Source of the DNA: Platanthera guangdongensis
Taxonomy: Eukaryota; Streptophyta; Magnoliopsida; Asparagales; Orchidaceae
Direction: 5' to 3'
DNA length: 64,000 nucleotides
Assembly: GCA_039583875.1 (NCBI GenBank)
Contig: CM077151.1
Coordinates: 106,782,609 to 106,846,608 of the forward strand
Each line of letters begins with the position of its first letter. The stretch's first letter is position 1. The notes under the pieces were generated by a model. The model searched no databases and was not told the DNA's origin. It worked only from the letters and a program-made list of their open reading frames with translations. The translations under genes and the position numbers were made by a program. This document shows positions 1 through 10,750 of this stretch, one piece after another.

Positions 1-430
1 TGTCGACACCGGCCAGTCGGGGTGTTGACACTTTGTGTCGACAACGGCAGCGGTAGTGTAGACACCTGGTGTCGACACCGGCCGCAGTTGTGTCGACACC
101 GGCAGCGGTAGTGTCGACACCTGGTGTCGACACCGGCCGTAGTGGTGTCGACACCGGCAGCGGTAGTGTCGACACCTTGTGTCGACACCGGCCGCAGAGG
201 TGTCGACACCTTGTGTCGACACCGGCCGCAGTGGTGTCGACACCTTGTGTCGACACCAGCAGCGGTAGTGTCGACACCTTGTGTCGACACCGGCCGCAGA
301 GGTGTCTTGTGTCAACACTTGTGTCAACACCGGCCGCTGTGGTGTCGACACCTTGTGTCGACACCGGCCGCTGTTGTGTCGACACTTTGTGTCGACACCG
401 GCCTGTTGTGGTGTCGACACATCGTGTCGA
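1..430. repeat. GTGTCGACAC palindrome array, G1 5' LTR
   Basis: About two dozen copies of the 10-bp perfect palindrome GTGTCGACAC, separated alternately by short spacers (CTT) and by longer ones of the type CGGCCGCAGTG or CGGCAGCGGTA. The higher-order period is about 34 bp. Variants such as GTGTTGACAC and GTGTCAACAC look like C-to-T or G-to-A changes at the central CG. Confidence 0.95.
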
Positions 431-1815
431 TACTGGTTGCTGTGTTGGTTTTGAGTCAGGTAAGACGCGGGGTTGGTTCGGGTTAGGCGTGCAAGGCCGC
501 ATCGGTTGGACCCGACATTTTTGCCTTGGGTTCGTGTGTCTCTTTAGGATTGTTAGTGTGACTTTTCCCTAGGGGGGGTATTGGGTGTTCGGCTAATTTT
601 TGCACGCCGACTCTTGGGTTGTGGCAGGTGATGGAGTTTTGGTGGCCTCTGGAGGGGTGGTTTTATGTGGAGAGTTATGGCCACCGTCTTTTGCCCCGGT
701 TTGGGTTGGCGTGTGTGGGACTCTTGTGCTGCCACTGTTTGACCCCTTAGCCCTTTATGGATCTGGTTTTGGTTATGTATTCAGAACCATGTTTTGACCC
801 CTGCCATAACCCGCGTGTTAGGACTGTTAGTCCCTTTCCTGTTTATGTTTTCTTCTTCTTTTGGCACACATGTATATGTCTTGATGCTATTGCAGGCTCT
901 TTTGGTAGGGCATATTGGTTTTATTGCTCGCACTTGGTGTGCTTTGTTGTGCTTTAGACAGTACTCTTTTCTTACTGTCATCCCCTTTCTTTTGCTTATA
1001 GCAGTTGTTGCCGAGATTGGTAAACCCTTCTTATTTGTTCATAAATCTAATGCTTTATATACCTTTTGATTGCTTTCTTGCTGAGGTGTTCTTTCCTTGA
1101 ATGCCTCAGGTCCAGGTGGTAGCCAGTTCAGCGGCTAGTTCTTTTGGAGGGGCTGGTTGGTGGCCTCTTGGGTAGCTGAGATAGCAGATTACCGATTTTT
1201 GTGAGGTAGTCCTTTACCATTCTGTACGGACATACATACTCACCAGTGGGTTCATTTCAGGTTGTTGGCGCCCACTGGTGGCTTCTTGCGATGCTGGTAT
1301 GAACTTAAACTGCTATATTTTTGCCTATTTGTGGTTGTTTACTTGCTCTTGGGAAGGATTTATGCTAGGTTGCATGTTAGATATTTTAAACCCTAAAAGC
1401 ATTATTATATGTACCTCATGCATAACATATTTATAAAACAAAGACACTATTTTTCCTTAGCGTAAAAACACTATCTTTCATACATACTATATTCACCTTA
1501 GAGTCGGTCATACCATGAGTCGTCCCTCGAGGACACTTATGCTCATTTAGGGTGTCAACTTAATTGAACCAAAGTATTTTCCGCTGCGTATAAATATACT
1601 TTTACTTGTGGACTAGCTGATCCACCGTGCCGAGGGATACGGCCTTTCAACATAACTGGTTTTCTTTCATAATTAATCAACGATTTTCCTTAGAAACAAA
1701 GGTATGGAGTTTTGCCTGAGCGTGTGCAGTTATCCCCTGCACGATGTGGCATCACGGCACGTGTTTTCTCTTGCACTGATATGATTTCTTCGTTGAGAAA
1801 ATGCGGGTTGTGACA
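1..1815 (+). repeat. 5' LTR of G1 (3' portion)
   Basis: Matches 10379-12131 of the 3' LTR almost base for base after the palindrome array, so roughly 1 kb of the LTR lies left of the window. It ends in GTGACA at 1815, directly before the PBS. Open frames here (for example 757-957) come from repeats or low-complexity sequence and are not genes. The array portion is about 60 bp longer than in the 3' LTR, so copy number changed after insertion. Confidence 0.95.
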
Positions 1816-1817
1816 GT

Positions 1818-1829
1818 TGGTATCAGAGG
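1818..1829 (+). other. Primer-binding site of G1 (initiator-Met tRNA)
   Basis: TGGTATCAGAGG follows the LTR end after two bases. Eleven of its twelve bases match the complement of the plant initiator-Met tRNA 3' end. It primes minus-strand cDNA synthesis. Confidence 0.9.
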
Positions 1830-1830
1830 G

Positions 1831-2511
1831 AGGTTGCTCGACAAATGGTCGGGCAACCTTTCCGTTGTTTGCATTAGTGGTTAGCGTCATACCATGCACA
1901 CCCCGATATGTCATCAGCAAGTCTTGGCCGAAGCATGGACACTACACTCATGAGCATAAAGAAGTATACAGGGCATATTATGTAGTATGGGATGCATAAT
2001 ATGTGTTTGTATATGAATCCACCATAGGAGGCAACATGTGAGGGTTATGTAGTATGGGATGCATAACCTCACCACATGAATGCGGCTAGCACGTTTTCTT
2101 TTTTTTCGTTGCATGGGAATGTTATGTAGTATGGGATGCATAACATTTTCATGTGTACGTCGCCCATGGCATGCATTAAGGCTTTTTTTTAGAATGCATA
2201 GCACATCATGCATAGCATAACATTTCATAAGCACAACGTGCCAAGCTAAAGATTTGCATGATGACATATGTACACGCATGGTTTTGAGTCAAACAGAATA
2301 CAAGTACACGCATTCATGGTTTAGGCACATGAGTTAGTATGATGGTGGTGAACCATCTTAGGTCAAGCATAACATCATCATGATAAAAAAAGAAACAACT
2401 CCCAGAGCAAGTTTTGCAGTTGAAGTTCATATTTAAGTGTGTTTGTCTGTACCGGGTAGTTTTGTTCTAGCTATTGGGCTAGGTTTTGTCTAAAGCTGGT
2501 GCGATTATAGG
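1831..2511 (+). other. Untranslated leader of G1 between PBS and gag
   Basis: No credible coding frame. It holds the three stem-loops at 1974-2153, which recur in G3, and otherwise AT-rich sequence with repeated GCATAGCA-like words. This is where packaging or dimerisation signals would be expected; that role is inferred. Confidence 0.7.
1974..2153 (+). promoter_or_regulatory. Three leader stem-loops with identical 12-nt loops (G1)
   Basis: Loop TAGTATGGGATG occurs at 1983-1994, 2050-2061 and 2127-2138. Arms: 1974-1982 with 1995-2003 (CATATTATG/CATAATATG, 9 perfect pairs); 2038-2049 with 2062-2072 (11 pairs, one bulged G); 2112-2126 with 2139-2153 (15 pairs, two of them G-U). Arm sequences differ but pairing is kept. 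The same three occur in G3 at 36438-36610. A structured RNA element is inferred from the pairing; its function is unknown. Confidence 0.8.
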
Positions 2512-3840
2512 ATGGCGAGACGTCTTGCGACGAGATCGACCCCCCAATCTGAGGGTGAGACTTCAGGAGCGCAGAGCGATGCGTTGGTAGAAAGGCTGCG
2601 ATAGAGTAATGAGGCGTTATCGAGGCAGGTAGTGGCTATGCAGGCTCAAATTCAGTCCCTTGTAGCAGTGGTGGCGGGACAGATTTCGAGAGCTCAGGAC
2701 CCCACTGAGGGGGTAACTGTTCCTGCCCCTCCTGCTCCTCACGTACCTTTGGTTGTGGTGCCCCCGGAGATGGCGTTTATATCCCAGTTTCAGCGGCTGA
2801 GACCCCCTACTTATGATGGGCAAGCAGATTTCATGATTTTGGATGACTGGTTGATTACCATTGAGGAGATGTTCTCTTACTCAGGTATTACAGACGATCA
2901 GAGAGTGATGCTCGCTGCCTACCAGCTCAAGGGCTTAACAAAGAATTGGTGGCTGAGGGAGAAAGAGAGCTTGGTGGCAGGCTGCACTTGAGAGTCATTT
3001 AAGGTGATGTTGTTAAGTAAGTTTCTGCCTTCAGTCGAGCGGGACCGGCTAGTGAATGACTTTCTTCATTTAAAGCAGAGGAAACTCACGGTTAGTGAGT
3101 ATGAGATTGATTTTAGTAAGTTGAGTCGGTTTGCTCCTGGTCTGGTGAGTGTTGAGGCAGACCGAGTTAAGCGATTTCTGGGTGGACTAAGAAGCGACAT
3201 TCAGCAGTTAGCGAATGCCTACGGAGCAGTCAGTTATGCCGGTGTGGTTGAAGCTGCCTTAAGGGTTGAGGCCATTGAGAATGCCAAGAATAGAGGCCAG
3301 CAGTTAAGGAAGGATAAGCGGAAGTCCGGTGGAGGGAAGAGCCCTCAGGAACCTGATGCTGTCTCGATAAAGAAGATCAGAGAGGATTGTAGTTTTTATG
3401 GTCGGCCAGGCCACCCCTTTGAGAAGTGTTTCAAAAGGTTGGGAGCGCAGAAGAAGGAATAAGTGCACGCGATTCAGGGTGTTTCCAGGGGAGACTTGGT
3501 GTGTGCCTTGTGTGGGAGTAAGGGGCATGAAGTTGCCCGATGTTGGTTAAAGGATAAAGTCTGTTTTAAGTGTGGGCAGAAGGGTCATCTCAAGACAAGG
3601 TGCCCACAGTTCCAGCCTGTTCTGCAGCCAGTTCCCCTCCAGGCTCTACCACCGCCTCAACAAATGGATAAAGGAAAGGGGAAGCTGAATGTGCTTTCGG
3701 CAGACGAAGCGAAGACCTCGACCCAGGTTATCTCAGGTTCGACTCCTCCCCAGTCGTTTCGTTACGTTCCCTTTTTGGTTGTAGTTTTTGTTTTAGCTCT
3801 TGTTGTCTTAGATGCGTGTGCAATTCGTAGGACGATTTAA
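2512..3840 (+). pseudogene. gag: gag of G1 (three in-frame stops)
   Basis: Capsid/nucleocapsid precursor of the chromovirus. The ATG at 2512 begins MARRLATRST. In-frame stops follow at 2602 (TAG), 2989 (TGA) and 3460 (TAA); all three segments remain in one frame, so these are point mutations. The capsid-type region (FQRLRPPTYDG, WWLREKESL, FLPSVERDRLVNDFLHLKQ) spans about 2760-3240. CCHC-type zinc knuckles follow near 3500-3605: CALCGSKGHEVARC and CFKCGQKGHLKTRC. The frame ends at 3840 while the protease is one frame over, so a frameshift lies near 3780-3810; in this clade gag-pol is normally a single frame. The stops fit C-to-T or G-to-A transitions typical of methylated repeats. Confidence 0.9.
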
Positions 3841-5569
3841 GGTAAAGAACCGATGGGCGCGCGTTTTCTTCGATTCAGGCGCTACCCACTCGTTTGTGGC
3901 TAGAGCTTTCGTGGAGCGGTTCAGTTTGGGCCTGGATCGTGTTGTTGGTGCCTTCTGCATTACGTTCCCCTCCGGTGACTCTGTGGTTACGGACCTGGGT
4001 GTCCTCGATTGTCCGATTTTGTTAGGAGGTTTTCTAGCAAAGGCATATCTGAAGGTGATTGACCTGGAGGATTTCGACGTTATTTTGGGCATGGACTGGT
4101 TGTCAAGGTACGATGCAGTTATCCAGTGCAAGGGTAAGCGCTTGGACTTCGTCAAGGACAACGGTTAGCCAGGGAGCGTTTATGGATATTCTCTCCAGGA
4201 GTCTCCAATCATTTCTACAGTGCGTGCTCAGAAGTTGCTTGTTTCTGGCTGTTTTGCCTGTGTGGTCTCTCTGGTAGGGTCGGTTGTTAGTGTGCCACGT
4301 TTGGAAGAGATTCCTGTGGTGTCTGACTTCTCTGATGTGTTTCCTGACGATCTCCCCGGTCTTCCACCTGATCGAGATGTCTAGTTTGTGATAGATTTGG
4401 AGCCAGGCACGCGTCCTATTGTAAAGGCGTCGTACTGGATGGCCCCGCGAGAGCTGGAAGAGTTGCGAATCCAGCTGGATGAGATGTTGGCAAAAGGTTT
4501 CATAAGGCCGAGTTCTTCGCCTTGGGGTGCACCAGTGCTATTCGTTAAAAAGAAAGATGGGTCGATGAGGCTATGCATCGACTATAGAGAGCTGAACAAG
4601 GTTACTATTAAGAACAGGTACCCTTTGCCGCGAATCGACGATTTGTTTGATCAACTGCATGGTAGCTCCGTGTTTTCCAAGATTGATCTTCGATCGGGCT
4701 ATCACCAGTTGAGGATTCGGGAGTCAGATGTTCCGCAGACGGCGTTCCGCTCTCGTCATGGGCATTTTGAGTTTTTGGTTATGTCATTTGGTTTGACTAA
4801 TGCGCCCTCAGCTTTTATGGATTTGATGAACAGAGTTTTCAAGGATTTCCTAGATAAGTTTGTGATTGTCTTTATAGACGATGTTTTGGTGTACTCTAAA
4901 GATGCGGAGGAGCATGATCGACATTTGCGTCTAGTCTTGGCGACCCTGAGGAACCATAAGTGATACGCCAAGCTGAGCAAATGCGAATTTTAGTTGCCTC
5001 AAGTTTCTTTTCTAGGCCACGTGGTTAATAAGAAGGGAATATCAGTGGACCCAAAAAAGGTCGCTGCTGTTATGGAATGGGCGAGACCTGTTACCCCCAA
5101 AGAGATCAGAAGCTTCTTGGGTTTGGCTGGTTATTATAGAAGATTTGTAGAGGGATTCTCTACCTTGTCCGCGTCGTTGACCAAGTTGACGCAGAAGAAT
5201 GTAGCCTTCATATGGGATGGCAAGTGTGAGAAGGCTTTTGAGGAACTAAAAAGAAGGCTATGTTCGGCTCCAATTTTGTCCTTGCCTACGGAGGGCAGTA
5301 AGTATGATATATATGTGGATGCGTCGCATGTCGGACTGGGTTGCGTTTTGATGCACGGCGGGAAGGTGATTGCGTACGGGTCAAGGCAGCTAAAGACTCA
5401 CGAGAGGAATTACCCTACGTATGACCTGGAGTTTGCAGCTGTGATCTATGCGCTGAAATTGTGGAGGCATTTACTATATGGCGCGCAGTGCAAGATTTTC
5501 ACGGATCATAAGAGTTTGAAGTATGTCTTCACTCAAAAAGAATTGAATTTGCGCCAGCGGCGATGGTTG
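3812..5569 (+). pseudogene. pol: pol of G1, 5' part: protease, reverse transcriptase, RNase H
   Basis: Aspartic protease with active-site motif FFDSGATHSF near 3870 and a downstream VILGMDWL. The frame continues through the linker (SDVFPDDLPGLPPDRDV) into reverse transcriptase, with [12 protein letters not shown] near 4565, [45 protein letters not shown] and the catalytic FIDDVLVYS near 4880. The RT connection ([12 protein letters not shown]) and RNase H ([24 protein letters not shown]) follow. In-frame stops at 4166, 4382, 4961 and 4991; otherwise the frame is kept. The gene is cut at 5569 by the C3 insertion and resumes at 7566. Confidence 0.93.
5492..5569 (+). repeat. 78-bp direct duplication flanking C3, left copy
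   Basis: RNase H coding sequence of G1 ([18 protein letters not shown] region). It is repeated at 7566-7643 with two mismatches. The copies directly flank the C3 insertion. This is far longer than the 5-bp duplications of the other elements here. Confidence 0.92.
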
Positions 5570-7565
5570 CTTTGATATCAATTGAAAGCAATTGAAAGTG
5601 CAGCTAGATCTGATATACTCTAGAGGGGGGTGAATAGAGTATATGGTGATTTTAAAACTTTTACAACTGTTGTTGTATTTTAGGTGTGTGTGTGTGTGCA
5701 GGGAAGCAAATACAATAAACCAAAAAAACAGCAATGGACTAATCACAGCACAATCACAGAGCAAGGCCAGAAAACAAAAGGAAAAGAAAGCAACCAGGCG
5801 ACACAAGAATTTTATAGTGGTTCCCCAAATCTGGGTAGTCCACTCTTCTACCACCCTGGTAGGAATCCACTGCAGGAAGGGGTTGATCAGGTGTCCTGGC
5901 ACCAATGGGGTTTTGATCAGGTTCCCAAAAACCAAACCCTCAAGTCTTTTGGTGGGAGACTTGCAACCAGAATAATTTTGAAGGGAATTAAAACCCTGTA
6001 CAGAGGTGGAGTGAGAGGGTGATGAGGTCTTCTCTTTCTCAAGTCAAATGAGAAGACTTGTGGAATGTTGTTTAGCAGCTTTGCTCCCCCTGAGATGTAG
6101 AATGAATCAGGAAGTATGCTGGAGCACTGCTTCAGGGTGATAGGTCTTCAAAGACCTAGAATTCCAGGTCCAGAGAAAGTCTTCAGGAACTTCTTGTAAC
6201 TGATATGAAGGTATTGTTTTTGAAGTTATCCTGAGTAAAAGCAGATGAAGAAGACTCTTGATATTGATGTAATGTTCTTCTTCTTCTTCTTCTAGATCAA
6301 TTTCTCTCTGGGCCAAGAATGAATTCTTTTTCTTGTATTGTCTGAATCACTGTCTATCTTTTTCTTGTTGTTGTCTGAATCACTGTCTATCTTTTTCTTG
6401 TTGTTATCTGTTGTGTCTCTGTATTACTGACTATTTCTGTATATGTTTGTCTCATGGAAAACACTCGAATTTTGAATATCGAGCAGTAATGGCAGATGGC
6501 CTGAAAGGAAGCAGCAATTAATTATTTCCCCAACTGTTTCCATGGGAAAAAGGCATGTAATAATCCAGAATTAACTGCGCATCCTAACGGTAGTATACTG
6601 TGAAGAACTGTCATTAATTGTCCAGGAATCAGCGCCATGGAATGAGACGGGAGCGGAAAAAGACCTAGTTTGGAATCATCGACCGAAGAACATAATTCGT
6701 CGAGCTGAGTTTTGAATTCGTCGAGCTGAGCCTGAGTTCGTCGAGCTGAGTTTTGAATTCGTCGAGCTGAGCCCGAGTTCGTCGAGCTGACAGTCTTCAT
6801 TCGTTGAATAGACAATCTTCAATATCAGACAAACATTATTCGTTGAACAGAGAACTAAATTCGTCGAGCTGAGAACCAAATTCGTCGACCTGAGAAAAAT
6901 TTTGGACTTGGACGAAATACTCTGCATCTGCTGAAATGCTGTGTCGACACAAAATGGTGTCGACAGATTGGTCTTGGTGTCGACACAAATCATCTGGTGT
7001 CGACACAGATCCTCTGGTGTCGACAGAAGCTGGTGTCGACTGAAATACTGGTGTCGACATAAATCGCCTGGTGTCGACACAAGCCCTAAGTGTCGACACA
7101 GATTCTCTGAGTACACAAATCATCGAGTAGAGATTAGCATTCGTCGACCTGAGAAGCTGTGAACTTGAGGTCCAAGTTTGTCGAGCTCAGAATATAATTC
7201 GTCGACCGAAGCATGAAGCTGGACTTAGAGAAATTCTGAAGTATTCTTGAGAATGCTTGAAGTAGAATCTGGTGTTCGTCGAGCAAAGAACAAAGTTCGT
7301 CTAGCTCAGCACTGCGAATTGTCTCACGATCGTCGAGCGCAGAGCTCCCTTCGTCGAGTTGAGTTCGATGAACGTCGAACTCATTTCACTTAGTCTGAAA
7401 AACTGATAGATCTGGAGTTCCTGATGGTCTTGAAGAAAGCTGGTCCATCTGAAGTTGAGATAGAGGACTGTCCTAGACTCTAAGACAAAAACTTGACCCA
7501 GACTATACATGATGGGTCACATCCTAAGTCAGTGAACCTAGCCCAAATCAACTAGGGATCCAACA
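5570..7565 (-). mobile_element. C3: single SIRE-like copia LTR plus PBS-like tail
   Basis: On the minus strand it starts TGTTGGATCCC at 7565, like the TGTTGGGT start of the C1 LTR. It ends in TTTCA at 5583, just inside the SIRE-type signature (CTAGAGGGGGGTGAATAG at 5619-5636 on the plus strand). The remaining 13 bases (5570-5582) read ATTGATATCAAAG on the minus strand, a PBS-like sequence. No gag, pol or second LTR is present. The LTR also holds GTGTCGAC-type words and repeats with TCGAGCTGAG. Strand follows the LTR direction. Open frames inside are not convincing genes. Confidence 0.85.
6695..7380. repeat. TCGA-core palindrome arrays in the C3 LTR
   Basis: Two intermixed families: repeated TTCGTCGAGCTGAG-type words (about 6695-6800, 6845-6900 and 7140-7380) and about nine GTGTCGACA-type words (6941-7100). 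The second is the same decamer found in G1 and C1. Confidence 0.9.
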
Positions 7566-7643
7566 AAGATTTTCACAGATCATAAGAGTTTGAAGTATGT
7601 CTTCACTCAGAAAGAATTGAATTTGCGCCAGCGGCGATGGTTG
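7566..7643 (+). repeat. 78-bp direct duplication flanking C3, right copy
   Basis: Right copy of 5492-5569 with two single-base differences. The G1 pol frame continues unbroken from here. Confidence 0.92.
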
Positions 7644-9263
7644 GAGTACGTGGCCGATTATGATGTTGAAATCCAGTATCATCCGGGCAAGGCTAATGTG
7701 GTGGCTGATGCCCTGAGTCGGAAGTCAGGGAAGATTTTCAATCTCTTTGCCGAGCGTCTAGTGGAAGAGTTCCTTTTGATGGACATTTCTGTGGGAAGCT
7801 GCGATTCGCAGAATAGCTTGGCAGTGGCAGAACCTTCGTGGATTGCGCTTATGAGATTGCATCAGCAGGATGATCCCGATCTTCTACATTTGTATCTTCG
7901 AGCTGAAAAAGGTGAACTACCAGATTTCTCTATAGATGATGCGGGTACCTTGAAGTATCGTGGCAGGTTTTGCATCCCCGCAGTTGGAGATATCCGGGAT
8001 ATGGTGTGCAGAGAAGCCCACGGATCTAGTGTTGCTTACCATCCAGGGTCTACCAAGATGTATCATGATTTAAAGCAGATTACCTGGTGGTGTGGGATGA
8101 AGAGGGACATAGCCAGATTTGTTTCTGAGTGTTACACTTGCAGGCGTGTGAAAGCCGACCATGGGAGGCCTGGTGGCAAGCTGACTCCCTTGGAGATTCC
8201 GGCGTGGAAGTGGGAGAGTATATCGATGGATTTCATTACAGGCTTACCGAGATCTCCTAAGGGGCATGATTCAGTTTGGGTAATCGTAGATAGATTGACG
8301 AAGAGTGCTCATTTCGTACCATTTAAGGTCGATTATCCGATGAGGAAGATAGCCGAACTGTATCTGGAAGAGGTTGTCAGATTGCATCGTGTACCCGTAA
8401 GTATCATATCAGATCGAGACTCTAGGTTCACGTCTCGTTTTTGGAAGAGCCTCCAAGAGGGGTTGGGTACAGATTTGAGATACTCCACAGCTTATCATCC
8501 GCAGACCAACGGCCAGACGGAGCGAGTAAATCAGATTGTAGAAGATATGATCTGATGCTATATTCTGGACCACGGAGGAGCGTGGGACGAGTGCTTGCGG
8601 CTTATGGAATTCGCATATAACAACAGTTATCAAGAAAGCTTGCAAATGGCTCCTTTTGAAGCTTTGTATGGGAGGCGCTGCGGGACTTCCTTGTTTTGGG
8701 CTGAGCTCGGCGAGGGACCTTTGTTGGGTCCAGAAGCGCTCGAGGAGATGGAAACCGCTGTGAAGCTTATTCGGGAAAAGCTTCGGTTAGCTCAGGAGAG
8801 ATATGAGAAGAACGCTAACCGGCGTAGATCAGACTTGGAATTTGTTGTGGGGGACTCGGTGTTCTTAAAGGTCTCCCCGTTGATCGGAGTCAAGCGGTTT
8901 GGCAAGAACAGGAAGTTGGACCCGAGGTATGTGGGGCCGTTTCCGATTGTTGAGCGGATTGGGATATCAGCTTATAGGCTGGCTTTGCCCGCAAATTTCC
9001 CGGGCGTGCATGATGTCTTCCGCGTCAGTCAGCTGTGGAAATGTGTGCTGAATGACAGGCAGGTTTTGGATTCTGTTCCTCAGTTGGAGCCGAATCTTTC
9101 TTATGTGGAGGTGTCTGTCCGCATTTTGGATTCACAAGTTCGTGCGTTGCGGAAGAAGACTATTCCTATGGTTAAAGTTTTATGGAGGAATCAGGGTGTG
9201 GAAAGCGCGACTTGGGAATTGGAGTCGGCTATGAGGGAGGCTCACCCTCATCTGTTTCCCTGA
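7566..9263 (+). pseudogene. pol: pol of G1, 3' part: RNase H end, integrase, chromodomain
   Basis: Continues the pol frame after C3. The RNase H end reads [26 protein letters not shown]. The integrase zinc-binding H-H-C-C segment is about 8010-8160 ([12 protein letters not shown]). The catalytic core runs from about 8215: [20 protein letters not shown], then [26 protein letters not shown]. One in-frame TGA at 8553; the frame resumes and stays open to the stop at 9261. The last 60 residues form a chromodomain-like module (VRILDSQVRALRKK, KVLWRNQGVESATWELES), which is thought to target integration to marked chromatin in this clade. Confidence 0.93.
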
Positions 9264-9335
9264 GCATGTGCCTGGTATGCTCTGTTTTATTCTTATATAG
9301 CCCTTTCCTGGCTCTTTCTCTCTCGTGTTGTGCGT

Positions 9336-9373
9336 AAAGTTTCGAGGCGAAACTTTCTTTTAGGGGGAGTGGC
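9336..9373 (+). other. Conserved palindrome and polypurine tract of G1
   Basis: A palindrome, AAAGTTTCG-AGG-CGAAACTTT (9336-9356), is followed by TTTTAGGGGGAGTGGC, the polypurine tract that primes plus-strand synthesis, immediately before the 3' LTR. A similar palindrome with different arms sits at the same place in G4. Confidence 0.85.
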
Positions 9374-9772
9374 TGTAATGCCCCCGGTTTTTCCCTGTTT
9401 TGTTTGATCTTTGTCTGGCGTTACGATGTCGTGTTTCCGGCTCTTTGCCGTCGTAGAGCATGGTCTTAGCTCTTAGGGTTCCTTATGTAGCCTGGTTGTG
9501 GCCTGTTAGCAAGATTCCCTAGCTAGCCAGAGTCTGTTTGGTGACTCGGTTGGGCCTCTTAGGGAATGCTTGTGTTTTTTGCATCGGGTGGTGATATCCC
9601 GGGTTTTTGTTCGTCGAATGCTAATTTCGACTTCGCAGTTGTGTTCGTAGCGTGGGTTTTTAGTTGCGATGTGAATTTCATCAATTTCCGAGATGTTTCG
9701 GGTCTCACGTCGTTTTGATATTAAGTGTAAGTAATTAATATGTATTGATTGTTTATTATTAAAACTGATGCC

Positions 9773-9780
9773 TATATATA
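9773..9780 (+). promoter_or_regulatory. Probable TATA box, G1 3' LTR
   Basis: TATATATA preceded by CC, followed by an AT- and pyrimidine-rich stretch. Position and sequence suggest a core promoter. A weaker TATATACC at about 11373 is the alternative. Confidence 0.5.
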
Positions 9781-10362
9781 GCCTTAGGTTAGAAATTAGG
9801 GCTGGGTTCATTTCTTTTTTTCTCATTTTCTCTTTTGGAAGGAGCCGCCGCATGTACGAGAGGAAGAGAACCGTCGGACTACCCTAGACTTCGGACGCCG
9901 ATTCTTGGAGATTTAGCGGTCGAAATTCGATTTCGAGAGTGGATCTGGATTGCTCTCGCCTGGATCTGCATTCTTTCTGTTCCTCGGCTTGGTGCTCTGC
10001 GACTAGATCCGAGAGTGAGGGAAATCGCCGACCAAGTTTCTCTAGTCTTGAGGCAAGTGATGTTCCCTCATCCTTGCCATAGCCGATCCTTGTTTTCTTC
10101 TTTATTAAATTTTATCTCTCTCCTGCTTAGATCCTAGGTGTACGCTAGGGTTCGTCCCCGACTATACTGTGGTTAGTGTAGAGAAGTTCCAGTTAAATCT
10201 CAGTTTTGTTTCCTGAGAGATTGTGTCTATTAGGGACGGATTTGGTACGGTTCAGGTCGAGTAGTTGCTTTTGCCGATGGATGATGAAATTCTAGAGAGA
10301 GGCCTGGTTCTCGTTTTGGTTGGTTGCTGGGTCTGGCGCCTGTAGCCAGACGGAGTCAGTCG

Positions 10363-10750
10363 TGGTGTCGACACCTTATGTCGACACCGGCCAGTCGGGG
10401 TGTCGACACTTTGTGTCGACACAGGCAGCGGTAGTGTCGACACCTGGTGTCGACACCTGCCGCAGTGGTGTCGACACCTTGTGTCGACACCGGCAGCGGT
10501 AGTGTCGACACCGGCCGCAGTGGTGTCGACACCTTGTGTCGACACCGGCCGCAGTGGTGTCGACACCTTGTGTCGACACCGGCAGCGGTAGTGTCGACAC
10601 CTTGTGTCGACACCGGCCGCAGAGGTATCTACACCTTGTGTCGACACCGGCCGCTGTGGTATCGACACCTTGTGTCGACACCGGCCGCTGTGGTGTCGAC
10701 ACTTTGTGTCGACACCGGCCTGTTGTGGTGTCGACACATCGTGTCGATAC
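10363..10750. repeat. GTGTCGACAC palindrome array, G1 3' LTR
   Basis: About 20 copies of the decamer with the same two spacer types as in the 5' LTR. Shorter than the 5' array by about 60 bp. Confidence 0.95.

Noticed and set aside
69..572. Long open frames in the GTGTCGACAC arrays (repeats such as STPAAVVSTPCVDT), also at 10252-11066 and 50196-50973
   Set aside because: The array is open in several frames on both strands because the decamer and its spacers contain few stops. They start from GTG or similar and show no domain.
757..1069. Hydrophobic ORFs conserved between the two G1 LTRs (again at 11073-11385)
   Set aside because: Conservation reflects LTR identity. Frames overlap on both strands, and Phe/Leu-rich content comes from pyrimidine-rich sequence.
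5643..6022. Two overlapping plus-strand ORFs of 110-112 aa in C3 as a host gene
   Set aside because: They lie in the transcribed half of a minus-strand LTR, overlap in two frames and show no recognisable domain.
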